A program made the translations under genes and the position numbers. A stretch of 49,156 nt of DNA from an uncultured Rhodospira sp. (GTDB taxonomy: Bacteria; Pseudomonadota; Alphaproteobacteria; Rhodospirillales; Rhodospirillaceae): positions 1 to 49,156 of the forward strand of contig NZ_CAKZOT010000002.1 in NCBI RefSeq assembly GCF_937138205.1. Reading direction: 5' to 3'. Every line of letters starts with the position of its first letter. Positions within the stretch are counted from its first letter, which is position 1. The notes under the pieces were generated by a model. That model saw nothing but the letters and a program-made list of their open reading frames with translations. It was not told the DNA's origin and searched no databases. Positions 26,686-35,282 of the stretch are shown in pieces.

Positions 26686-29600
26686 ATGATCCAGTTTACA
26701 GGGCGGCGTACGCCCCTGCACATTCTGGCCCCCCTTATGGGAGTCGTGCTGGTCCTCGGGCTGGTCATGGCCATGGCGTCCGCGCCGGCCCGGGCGAATG
26801 ACCTGCCCCCGGCAGCCTCGCCCTTGGTGACCCAGTTGCAGGACATCGAGCGCCTGCGCACCCTGTCCGCCGATGCCCGCGTTCACGCCCGCGATCTCCG
26901 CACCCGGACCGACGATGACGAGTCGTGGGAGCAGCGCTCGGACGCCCTCGACCGGTACCGCGAGGCCGCCGGCGCCGACCGGCGGGGCCAGGCCATCGCC
27001 GCGCTGGAGGACTACATCGACGCCGGCGGCGGCGATGACTCGGACCGCTGGCTCGACCTAGCCCGCCTGCGGCTACAGGACGATCCGCGCTCCCGCGACG
27101 GCGTGCTGGCGGCGTGGTCGGCCTATGCCACCGCCGACCGCGACGACGACAAGGCCAAGGCGTTGCGGCTGTTGGGCGAGGTCGCCCAGACGGCGGATGA
27201 GCGCGCGCTTGCCGTCGCCTTCTTTCAGGCGGCCCTGGCCTACCGCACCGACGACGAAACCCGCGAGCGATTGCGCGCCGCCGCCGGCGAGCAGTCGGTT
27301 CTGGCGACGATCACAGGGCGCATCGAACGCGATGTCCCCGAGCTCTGCCTGACCTTCACCGCCGATGTCGTCGGTGACGGGTCCGTGCGCTACGAGGATT
27401 ACGTGGCCGTCGACCCGGCCGACGACATGGTCGCCCGCACCGACGCCGATGCCCTGTGCCTGTCCGGGTTCCCGCATGGCGCCGACGTCGCCCTGACGCT
27501 ACGCCAGGGCCTGCCGTTGGCCGGCGGGACCGCGCTGACCGAGACCCGCACCTGGCCGGTGGACATCCCCAACCGCGCCGCCCGCGTCGCCTTCGTCGGC
27601 GACTCGCACGTGCTGCCGGCGCGCGGCGGCCAGGGCCTGCCGCTGGAGACCGTCAACGTCGAACGGGTGGCGCTGGAGATCTACCGCCTGCCGGCCCGTG
27701 GTCTGGCGCCGGCGTTGCGGCACGGCGACGTGTTCCGCGACCTGGCCGGCTGGTCGGTCTCCGATCTGACGTTCGACACCGGCGAAAAGGTGTGGTCCGG
27801 CGAGATGGACACACCCTACGAACCGAACCGCCAGCGCCGCAGCGCGGTGCCCTTCGCCGAGGCGGTGCCGGACCCCGAACCCGGCCTGTACGCGGTGACG
27901 GCGACGATCGCCGCCCAGGACCTTCCGCACTGGCAGGACCGCCCGACCCAGTGGGTCCTGGTCACGGACATCGGCTTGCAGGCGTTCCACGGTGATCGCG
28001 ACCTGATGGTCGCCGCCCGGTCGCTGGAAACGGCCGAACCGCTGTCGGGCGTCGAGATCGCCCTGATCGCCCGCAACAACGACGTGCTGGGCACGGCGAC
28101 CACCGACGCCGACGGCCTCGCCCGGCTGCCGGCCGGTCTGCTGAAGGGCGACGGCGGCGCCAGTCCGTCCCATCTGGCGGCAACCACCGCGGACGGGCAG
28201 GACAGCGCGTTCCTCGACCTGGGCCGTCCGGCCCTGGATCTGTCCGACCGGGGCGTCGGCGGGCGTGAGGCCCCGGGACCACTGGATGCCTTCCTGTACC
28301 TGGAACGCGGCATCTATCGCCCCGGCGAGACGGTCGAGCTGATGGCCCTGTTGCGCGACGACCGGAGCGTGGCCGTCACCGGCCTGCCCCTGACCCTGAA
28401 GGTCATGCGGCCGGACGGGGTCGAGGTCCGGCGGGAGGTGGTCTCGCTGGACTCCGGGGGCGGCGCCCACGTCCAAATCCCCACCACCGACGCCGACCGC
28501 GTCGGCGCCTGGACCGTCACGGCCCACGCCGAGCCAGACGGCCCGGCCCTGGGCCGCGTCTCGTTCCAGTTGGAGGACTTCGCGCCAGCCCGCATGGAAG
28601 TGCTTCTCGACGCGGCGGACGACGCGGTGTTGCGCCCCGACGGCTCCGTACCGGTGGGCGTCGAGGCCCGATATCTCTACGGCGCCCCGGCCGGCGGGCT
28701 GGCCGCCGAAGCGGAGATGATCCTGCGCGCCGCCCCCCGGCCGTTCGACGGGACGTTCGAGGACTACACCTTCGGCATGGCCACTGAGAGCTTCGAGCCG
28801 ACCCGGTCCGACCTGACCATCGCCGACACGGACGAGCAAGGCCGCACCATGGTCGAGGCCATGCTGGACCATGTGCCGGACACCACCCTGCCGCTGTCCG
28901 CCCTGGTGCGCGTCACCGTGCTGGAACCGGGCGGACGGCCAACCAATCGGGCCGTGACGCTGCCGGTGCGCCTGAACGACACCCTGGTGGGACTGGATCC
29001 GCTGTTCGAGGGCGGCGTGACCGACGAGGGCGGCCGCGCCGATTTCCGCGTGCTGGCCGTGGATGCCAATGGTGAACCGCTGGCCAACCGCACCCTGCGC
29101 CTGATCCACTACGCCGAGGATTGGGACTACCAGTGGTACCAGGAAGGCGACGGCTGGCGCTATCGCGCCGTGGTGCGCGACCGGCGACTCGACGCCCGCG
29201 ACGTCACGACCGGAGTGGATGGGATCGTGAAGGTCTCGTTGCCGGTGGACTGGGGCCGCTACCGCGTCGAGGTGGCCGACCTGGACAGCGGCGCCGTCTC
29301 CAGCCTCCGCTTCCGCGCCGGGTGGCGGGTGGCCGGGCCGGGCGCCCAGGACACCCCCGACACCCTGCGCATGACGGTCGAACATGACACGTACGACGCC
29401 GGAGACACGGCCCGCGTGGCACTCGACCCGCCGTTCGCGGGCGAGGCCCTGATCACCGTGCTGGGCCAGGACGTGCTGGACACCCGCGCCGTCTCGGTCC
29501 CCGCCGAGGGCCTGGTGGTCGAGGTGCCGGTCACCGAGGCCTGGGGGGCCGGCGCCTATGTCGCCGCCACCCTGTTCCGCCCCGGCACCAACACCGAACG

Positions 29601-32001
29601 GGGTCCCGGCCGCGCCGTCGGCGTGCAGTGGGTGGGCGTGGACATGGCCGACCGCACGCTCGACGTCACGCTGGACACGCCGGAGACGATGCGGCCGCGC
29701 GGGCCGCTGACCATCCCCGTGTCGGTGGCCAACGCCGGCCCCGACACGCGTGTCACCGTCGCCGTCGTCGACGAGGGAATCCTGCAACTGACCGGGTTCC
29801 AGACGCCACAGCCCGATACCTACTATCACGGCAAGCGCCGCCTGGGGGTGGACATGCGCGACGCCTATGGTGCCCTGATCGACGGCCGAGACGCCACCTT
29901 TGGCCGCCTGCGCACCGGCGGCGACGCGGCGGGACGCCACGCCCCCGGCCTGCCCGACAAGACGGTCAAGCCGCTGGCCTTCTTCTCCGGCCCGGTCGAA
30001 CTGGACGACGACGGCCGCGCCACCGTCAGCGTCGACATTCCCGCCTTCAACGGCCGCGTGCGCGTCATGGCGGCGGCCTACGACGCGCGCGGCGTCGGCC
30101 ACGGCGAGGCCGACGTGATCATCCGCGACCGCATGGTCTCGCTGGTCACCCTGCCCCGCTTCCTGGCGCCCGAGGACCGGGCCGCCATGCACATCACGCT
30201 GGACAATGTCGAGGGACCGGCCGGCGACTGGACGGTCGCGGTCGCGGCCGAGGGCGGCGTCGCCGTCGCCTCCACCGGCACCGGCACGCTGACCATCCCC
30301 GCCGGCGGCCGCGCCGAACACGTCGTCACCCTCAAGGGCGGACGCATCGGCGGCGGCCGCGTGGCCCTGTCCATCACCGCCCCCGACGGCCGTGTGACGG
30401 AACAGTCCTGGGGCCTGTCCACCCGCCCGGCGGCGACCCACGAGACCCGCACCCTGGTGCAACGCCTGGCGCCGGGCCAGAGCCGACCGGTCGACCCCGC
30501 CGTGCTGGATGATCTGGCGCCGGAAACCGCCAGCGTGTCCGTCACCGTCTCCACCCTGCCGACGCTGGGGCTGGCCGGGTTGCTGCGCGACCTGGACCGC
30601 TATCCCTACGGCTGCGTCGAACAGACCGTCAGCCGGGCGTTGCCGCTGCTGGTGGTCGCCGACGTGGCGGCGGCGGCCGGCGTCATCGACGCCGACGATC
30701 CGGCGGTCTTGGCGCGCCGCGTCGACGAGGCCATCACCCGAGTCCTGGCCCGACAGGACGGTGTCGGCGGGTTCAGTCTGTGGGGCGGCGGCGAACGGCA
30801 GGTGTGGCTGTCGGCCTACGCCACCGAGTTCCTGCTGCGGGCCCATGAGGCCGGACACCGCGTGCCGCCGTTCGCGCTGGACCGCGCGCTGGGCTTCCTG
30901 GAGGACGCCGTGGTCGGGCTCGACTACCCGGACGACGCCCTGCCGTCGCGAGCGTATGCGCTGTACGTGCTGGCGCGGGCGGGAGTCGCCGATCCGGGCG
31001 CGCTCCGCTACGTCCACGATGTCTACCTGAACCGGATGCCCGCCCCCTTGCCGCGCGCGCACCTGGGCGCCGCGCTGGCCATGATCGGCGACACAGACCG
31101 CGCCCAGTCGGCGTTCGACGCGGCCGTGCGCCCGTCGGTGCACCTGACGACGCTGGGCGAGGACGCCGACCGGCCCGGCGATCCCTATGGCAGTCCGCTG
31201 CGGGACATGGCCGCCACGGTGGCGCTGATGGTCGAGGCCGGCATCGGCGACCCGCTCGCCCGCGCCGAGGATCTGGCGCGCGCCCGGCACGGCCGGTCGT
31301 ACCTCAGCACCCAGGAACAGGCCCGCCTGCTGATGGCTGCCGCCGCTCTGCGAGAGATGCAGGGGCCGCTGTCGGTCACGGTCGACGGTGCCGACGCCAC
31401 CCCCATCGGCACCGGAGTCGCGCTGATCGCCCCCACCCTCGATCAGGTGGCGGGCGGCATCACCGTCACCAATACAGGGGCCGGCGCGGTCACCATGCTG
31501 GTCAGCGGCGACGGCATCCCCACCCGCGCCCAGCCGCCGATCGAGAACGGGCTGTCGATCAGCCGGACGTTCTACTCGCTGGACGGGCAGCCGATCGACC
31601 CGCAGATGGTGGACCAGAGCGACCTGTTGGTGGCCGTGGTCTCGGGTGAGGCGACCGATCCGACGGCGCTCGGCACCGATCGCACCCACCACGCGCTGGT
31701 GGTCGACCTGCTGCCGGCCGGACTAGTGCTGGAAAACGCCGCCGTCGGCGAGGGTCGCGGCACGCAGGGCATGGACTGGCTACCGGACCTCGATCCGCCC
31801 GAGCATGTGGAGATCCGCGACGACCGCTTCATCGCCTCGGTGCCGCTGACCCGCGAGGACCCGGCGTTTTCGGTCGCCTATCTGGCGCGCGCGGTGACGC
31901 CGGGCGTGTTCACCATGCCCGGCGTCTTTGTCGAATCCATGTACCGGCCGGACCTGCGGGCGCGCAGCGAGGCAGGCCAGATGATCATCGCGCCACGGTG
32001 A
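26686..32001 (+). CDS. Bacterial alpha-2-macroglobulin family protein with thioester motif
   Basis: Large exported protease-trap protein of 1771 residues, thought to protect the envelope by snaring invading proteases. A signal peptide ends near residue 39 (APARAND). No lipobox Cys is present, so unlike the E. coli protein it should be soluble in the periplasm. Hallmarks are the MG-domain YLERGIYRPGETV (about residue 542), the A2M domain VVDEGIL (about 1027), the thioester CVEQ at 1310-1313 in YPYGCVEQTVSRA, and the following TED-like helical repeats (GGFSLWGGG, STQEQARLLMAA). The ATG at 26686 follows GGGGAGAG by five bases. The usual partner pbpC is not adjacent. SOUL follows convergently after seven bases. 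Confidence 0.93.
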   Translation: MIQFTGRRTPLHILAPLMGVVLVLGLVMAMASAPARANDLPPAASPLVTQLQDIERLRTLSADARVHARDLRTRTDDDESWEQRSDALDRYREAAGADRRGQAIAALEDYIDAGGGDDSDRWLDLARLRLQDDPRSRDGVLAAWSAYATADRDDDKAKALRLLGEVAQTADERALAVAFFQAALAYRTDDETRERLRAAAGEQSVLATITGRIERDVPELCLTFTADVVGDGSVRYEDYVAVDPADDMVARTDADALCLSGFPHGADVALTLRQGLPLAGGTALTETRTWPVDIPNRAARVAFVGDSHVLPARGGQGLPLETVNVERVALEIYRLPARGLAPALRHGDVFRDLAGWSVSDLTFDTGEKVWSGEMDTPYEPNRQRRSAVPFAEAVPDPEPGLYAVTATIAAQDLPHWQDRPTQWVLVTDIGLQAFHGDRDLMVAARSLETAEPLSGVEIALIARNNDVLGTATTDADGLARLPAGLLKGDGGASPSHLAATTADGQDSAFLDLGRPALDLSDRGVGGREAPGPLDAFLYLERGIYRPGETVELMALLRDDRSVAVTGLPLTLKVMRPDGVEVRREVVSLDSGGGAHVQIPTTDADRVGAWTVTAHAEPDGPALGRVSFQLEDFAPARMEVLLDAADDAVLRPDGSVPVGVEARYLYGAPAGGLAAEAEMILRAAPRPFDGTFEDYTFGMATESFEPTRSDLTIADTDEQGRTMVEAMLDHVPDTTLPLSALVRVTVLEPGGRPTNRAVTLPVRLNDTLVGLDPLFEGGVTDEGGRADFRVLAVDANGEPLANRTLRLIHYAEDWDYQWYQEGDGWRYRAVVRDRRLDARDVTTGVDGIVKVSLPVDWGRYRVEVADLDSGAVSSLRFRAGWRVAGPGAQDTPDTLRMTVEHDTYDAGDTARVALDPPFAGEALITVLGQDVLDTRAVSVPAEGLVVEVPVTEAWGAGAYVAATLFRPGTNTERGPGRAVGVQWVGVDMADRTLDVTLDTPETMRPRGPLTIPVSVANAGPDTRVTVAVVDEGILQLTGFQTPQPDTYYHGKRRLGVDMRDAYGALIDGRDATFGRLRTGGDAAGRHAPGLPDKTVKPLAFFSGPVELDDDGRATVSVDIPAFNGRVRVMAAAYDARGVGHGEADVIIRDRMVSLVTLPRFLAPEDRAAMHITLDNVEGPAGDWTVAVAAEGGVAVASTGTGTLTIPAGGRAEHVVTLKGGRIGGGRVALSITAPDGRVTEQSWGLSTRPAATHETRTLVQRLAPGQSRPVDPAVLDDLAPETASVSVTVSTLPTLGLAGLLRDLDRYPYGCVEQTVSRALPLLVVADVAAAAGVIDADDPAVLARRVDEAITRVLARQDGVGGFSLWGGGERQVWLSAYATEFLLRAHEAGHRVPPFALDRALGFLEDAVVGLDYPDDALPSRAYALYVLARAGVADPGALRYVHDVYLNRMPAPLPRAHLGAALAMIGDTDRAQSAFDAAVRPSVHLTTLGEDADRPGDPYGSPLRDMAATVALMVEAGIGDPLARAEDLARARHGRSYLSTQEQARLLMAAAALREMQGPLSVTVDGADATPIGTGVALIAPTLDQVAGGITVTNTGAGAVTMLVSGDGIPTRAQPPIENGLSISRTFYSLDGQPIDPQMVDQSDLLVAVVSGEATDPTALGTDRTHHALVVDLLPAGLVLENAAVGEGRGTQGMDWLPDLDPPEHVEIRDDRFIASVPLTREDPAFSVAYLARAVTPGVFTMPGVFVESMYRPDLRARSEAGQMIIAPR

Positions 32002-32008
32002 GGGCGCC

Positions 32009-32692
32009 TCAATCGCCGCCGGTGTCGTTGGCCGACGTTTTCGGCTCCACCGGGATGGCGATTTCGTTGCGGCGCAGGAAGGGCAGCGTCCAGATCGGGT
32101 CATAGACCCAGGTCACGGGCGGACCGCTGGCCCGCCAGTCGCTGCGCGCCAGTCGGTCCGTCAGGACGCGGGTGTTTCGCCGTTCCAACGGCGGCGAGCG
32201 CCAGCCGCTGAAGCGCCGCACGGCCACGTCCTGCGCCGGCAGGGCGACCAGCCGAACGCGCGGGTTGGTGGGCTTCGGCGCCGTGTCGATGGTGTATTCG
32301 GCCGGCAGCATGAAGCGGATGAAGCGCCCCTGCCCCGCCCGGCGCGTCATCTCGACCGGCGCCGTCATGGCGATGGTCTCGGCGCCCTGCGGTTCCATGG
32401 CCACGGGGATCGTCATGGCGATCTTGCGTGTGCCCTGATTGGCGCCGGTGATGTAGTCGTACAACCGCATGAACGGGCGCCCGCCGCTGTCGCTCATGTC
32501 GGTTTCAACGGCCACGCGGTCGCCGTAGCGGCGCACCTCCATGGCGTCGCCCAGGGTTGCCTGGACGGTGTAGGCGGGCTCCTCCGTGCCAGAGCGGTCG
32601 CCAAGTATCTGTGATCCGGCCATCAGCCATCCTCCGATCACCAGGGTGAGAACGAGCGCGAGACTGATAATGAGTGTACGTTTCATGTGCAT
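32009..32692 (-). CDS. SOUL family heme-binding-like protein
   Basis: A 227-residue protein with an N-terminal signal anchor (TLIISLALVLTLVIGGWLMA) and a SOUL domain: YTVQATLGDAMEVRRYGDRVA, the conserved FMRLYDYITGANQG, KIAMTIPVAME, IAMTAPVEM and the C-terminal YDPIWTLPFLRRNEI. These are the family signatures. SOUL proteins bind heme or act as heme chaperones, but the ligand here is unknown. It should sit in or outside the inner membrane. Two in-frame Mets lie at the start (32692 and 32686) and no clear ribosome-binding site separates them. Confidence 0.9.
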   Translation of the reverse strand: MHMKRTLIISLALVLTLVIGGWLMAGSQILGDRSGTEEPAYTVQATLGDAMEVRRYGDRVAVETDMSDSGGRPFMRLYDYITGANQGTRKIAMTIPVAMEPQGAETIAMTAPVEMTRRAGQGRFIRFMLPAEYTIDTAPKPTNPRVRLVALPAQDVAVRRFSGWRSPPLERRNTRVLTDRLARSDWRASGPPVTWVYDPIWTLPFLRRNEIAIPVEPKTSANDTGGD

Positions 32693-32718
32693 TCATACGG
32701 CGCCGCCAGGGGCGCGGA

Positions 32719-33066
32719 TCACGGATCAGAAGCCTCGCCCTTTGGCGGCTTCGTCTTCTGTTTGTAGTACCGCGTTTGCGGCTGGCCATCCCACACCACC
32801 GGCTTTTCCAGCCATTTCTGAATGAAATTCCAGGCGCCGCGATAGCCGTTGTGCGGCAGGGTGCAGGCCGAGCAGTCCTTGCGCGTGACCCCGTTCTTGT
32901 CCGTGAACACCTCGTACGGGCCGGGGCATTCATAAGCGATCAGCGGGCAATAGCAGAACAGACAGTTGAACTCGCCGCGCACGCCTTCATGGCAGGGCAG
33001 GAAGGGGCAGCTGTGGTTCGTGAAGCCCTTGAAGCCCTCGCTATGCGTCGTGTCCTTGGGCTGCAT
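32719..33066 (-). CDS. Cysteine-rich small domain protein
   Basis: A 115-residue cytosolic protein with a conserved Cys cluster: NHSCPFLPCHEG, FNCLFCYCPL, AYECPG and KDCSACTLPHNGY. This spacing matches the Cys-rich small domain (PF04071-like) of unknown function found in diverse anaerobes and facultative bacteria, sometimes beside corrinoid genes. The Cys and His pattern suggests metal or Fe-S binding. GGGAGG lies about six bases before the ATG. It has no obvious operon partner, with SOUL 26 bases downstream in the same direction. A Lys/Pro-rich tail (KQKTKPPKGE) ends the protein. Confidence 0.8.
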   Translation of the reverse strand: MQPKDTTHSEGFKGFTNHSCPFLPCHEGVRGEFNCLFCYCPLIAYECPGPYEVFTDKNGVTRKDCSACTLPHNGYRGAWNFIQKWLEKPVVWDGQPQTRYYKQKTKPPKGEASDP

Positions 33067-33125
33067 CGATCGCCTCCCGTGTCCGGATCGTCCCCCGCCG
33101 CATATGGGGCCGCGACGGGCGCCAG

Positions 33126-33168
33126 AAAAGGCACGGGGCCGCGTCCCGTTGATCGGAACACGGCCCCG
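33126..33168 (-). terminator. Probable intrinsic terminator of the BCCT transporter gene
   Basis: CGGGGCCG (33134-33141) pairs with CGGCCCCG (33161-33168). Read leftward, the hairpin comes 41 bases after the stop codon of the BCCT gene and is followed by TTTT (complement of 33126-33129). The stem is eight perfect base pairs with a loop of about 19 bases, so strength is moderate. Confidence 0.5.
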
Positions 33169-33208
33169 GCTTCGACAGGATGGGCAGGCGCGCGTCGCCG
33201 ACGCGCCC

Positions 33209-34783
33209 CTATCGCCGCATCACGTACTTCTTTTCATGCCGCAGACCCATGTACAGCGTCACGCACATGGCGAGCAGCACCAGGGTGAACGGCAGCCCGA
33301 CGGTGATGGACGCCGCCTGCAGGGCCCCCAGGGCACTGGCCCCACCGACAAACAGCAGCACGGCGGCGATCAGGCCTTCCATGACGGCCCAGAAGATGCG
33401 CTGCGGCACCGGGGCGTCCAGCTTGCCGCCGGCGGTGATGCTGTCGATCACCAGCGACCCGGAATCGGACGAGGTGATAAAGAACACCAGCACCAGACAG
33501 ATGGCGATAAACGACGTCACCGACGCCAAGGGCAGGTTGTCCAGCATCTGGAACATCGCCAGCGTATAGTCGCCAATGCCGTCCGCCAGCGCGCCGACCC
33601 CTTCCTTGGCCTGCTCCAGGCCGGTGCCACCGAACACGGTCATCCAGAAAATGGTCACGACGGTCGGCACCAGCAGGACGGCGATCAGGAACGTCCGCAC
33701 GGTCCGGCCATAGGACACACGGGCGATGAACATGCCGACGAACGGCGACCATGCAATCCACCAGGCCCAGTAGAACACGGTCCAGTCGTGCATGAACGAG
33801 CCGTCCTCGCGGCCCCACCACATGCTCATCGGCACCATCACCTCGGCGTAGGACATCGAGGTGAGCATCAACCCCTTGAGGATCGACATGGTCGAGGCGG
33901 TCAGGAACACGAACAGCAGCAGCAACGCCGCCAGCGTCATGTTGATGTTGCTGAGCACCTTCACGCCGCCATCCAGGCCGCGCACCACGGAGATCACGGC
34001 GATCGCCGTCACACCGGTGATCACGGCGATCTGGGTGTTGATGCCTGACGGAATGCCAAACAGGTATTCAAGGCCGCCGGCCGCCTGCTGGGCACCGAAG
34101 CCGAGCGACGTGGCCAGGCCGAAGATGGTCGCCAGCACGGCAATGACATCGATGATGTTGCCGAACCAGCCCCACGACTTGTCCTGCACCAGCGGATAGA
34201 AGGCCGAGCGGATGGTCAGCGGCAGGCCCTTGTTATAGGCGAAAAAGGCCAGCGACAGACCAACCACGGCATAGATCGCCCACGGATGCAGGCCCCAGTG
34301 GTACATGGTCGCGCCCATGGCGTTGATCTCGGCCTCGGGCGTGTTCGGCTCGACGCCCAGCGGCGTGCCGAACCAGTTGGTGTAGTAGCCGACCGGCTCC
34401 GCCACAGACCAGAACATCAGGCCGATCCCCATGCCGGCGGCGAACAGCATGGCGAACCAGGAAATCATGGAAAATTCCGGCCTGGCATCCTGCCCGCCCA
34501 GCCGGACATTGCCGACCGGCAGGAAGATCATGATCACGCAATAGATCACGAAAATGTTGCCGGCGGCCAGAAACAGCCAGTCGAAATTGTTAATCGACCA
34601 TGCCTTGGCCCCGTCAAAAACGACCTTGGCTTCCTCGGGAACCAACAGCGTTCCGATGACAAATGCCAGGATCAGAAGGGCGGACACCCAGAACACGGGA
34701 TTGTGAATATCCATTCCCATGGCCTGGATGTTGTCCTGACCGACCTCGTAGTCGGTCTCGTACAATTGTTCGGGTGGTGTCAT
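33209..34783 (-). CDS. BCCT family transporter (betaine/choline/carnitine type)
   Basis: Sodium- or proton-coupled uptake of quaternary ammonium osmolytes such as glycine betaine. The 524-residue, 12-span protein has family landmarks GMGIGLMFWSVAEP, MYHWGLHPWAIYA, the signature WWIAWSPFVGMFIARVSYGR and FFITSSDSGSLVID. The ATG at 34783 has GGGAG upstream, and the open frame further up is not conserved. The short N-terminus (about 25 residues) lacks a long osmosensing tail. Substrate choice cannot be deduced. It suggests growth under fluctuating osmolarity. Confidence 0.92.
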   Translation of the reverse strand: MTPPEQLYETDYEVGQDNIQAMGMDIHNPVFWVSALLILAFVIGTLLVPEEAKVVFDGAKAWSINNFDWLFLAAGNIFVIYCVIMIFLPVGNVRLGGQDARPEFSMISWFAMLFAAGMGIGLMFWSVAEPVGYYTNWFGTPLGVEPNTPEAEINAMGATMYHWGLHPWAIYAVVGLSLAFFAYNKGLPLTIRSAFYPLVQDKSWGWFGNIIDVIAVLATIFGLATSLGFGAQQAAGGLEYLFGIPSGINTQIAVITGVTAIAVISVVRGLDGGVKVLSNINMTLAALLLLFVFLTASTMSILKGLMLTSMSYAEVMVPMSMWWGREDGSFMHDWTVFYWAWWIAWSPFVGMFIARVSYGRTVRTFLIAVLLVPTVVTIFWMTVFGGTGLEQAKEGVGALADGIGDYTLAMFQMLDNLPLASVTSFIAICLVLVFFITSSDSGSLVIDSITAGGKLDAPVPQRIFWAVMEGLIAAVLLFVGGASALGALQAASITVGLPFTLVLLAMCVTLYMGLRHEKKYVMRR

Positions 34784-35282
34784 TGATTGGCTCTCCCATT
34801 GCGCGGCCGCAGGTCCGGCGACCGCCTGGTGGTGACAGAGCGGAAAAGAGCGTCCCTTCCCTTTCACGCGGACGCGGCTTGCGAAGACCGCCGGAAACGC
34901 CCCCCAAAACACACGGCGGAAGGCTCCGAGCGACCTGTCCCGCAAGACCGCGCTTGCTTGATCTTGAGTCGCGAAGACGAATGACCGACGGGACAATCCC
35001 GTCGGCCGCGCCGGTCAACGCCGGCACCGGACGACACGAGAACGCCACCCTGGCCCGTGGCCCAAGATGCGCCCGCCGTCCCATCACAGGCACGGGTCCA
35101 CTCACATCACGTTGCGTGGCCCCGCTGCCTTGACCAGACCCGCAGAGTGGCGGGTCAGTCCGTCTTGGGGGCACCATAGTCCCGCCATTACGGAAATTTG
35201 ACCGTACCCAATCAGACACGCGCGCGCAACCGCCCGCCCGGGGGCGCCAAACAACGGCCGTCTTACACCCTCGCGGGCGACG
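34784..35282. other. 499-base gap upstream of the BCCT gene
   Basis: Both neighbouring genes run leftward. The gap must contain the BCCT promoter but I could not find a convincing -35/-10 pair. No conserved ORF, RNA gene or repeat was recognised in it. Confidence 0.4.

Noticed and set aside
27499-31692. A very long open frame on the minus strand inside the alpha-2-macroglobulin gene
   Set aside because: High GC at third positions keeps the antisense frame open. It has no start context, no recognisable domain and a low-complexity Gly/Arg/Gln/His composition, while the plus strand encodes a coherent thioester protein.
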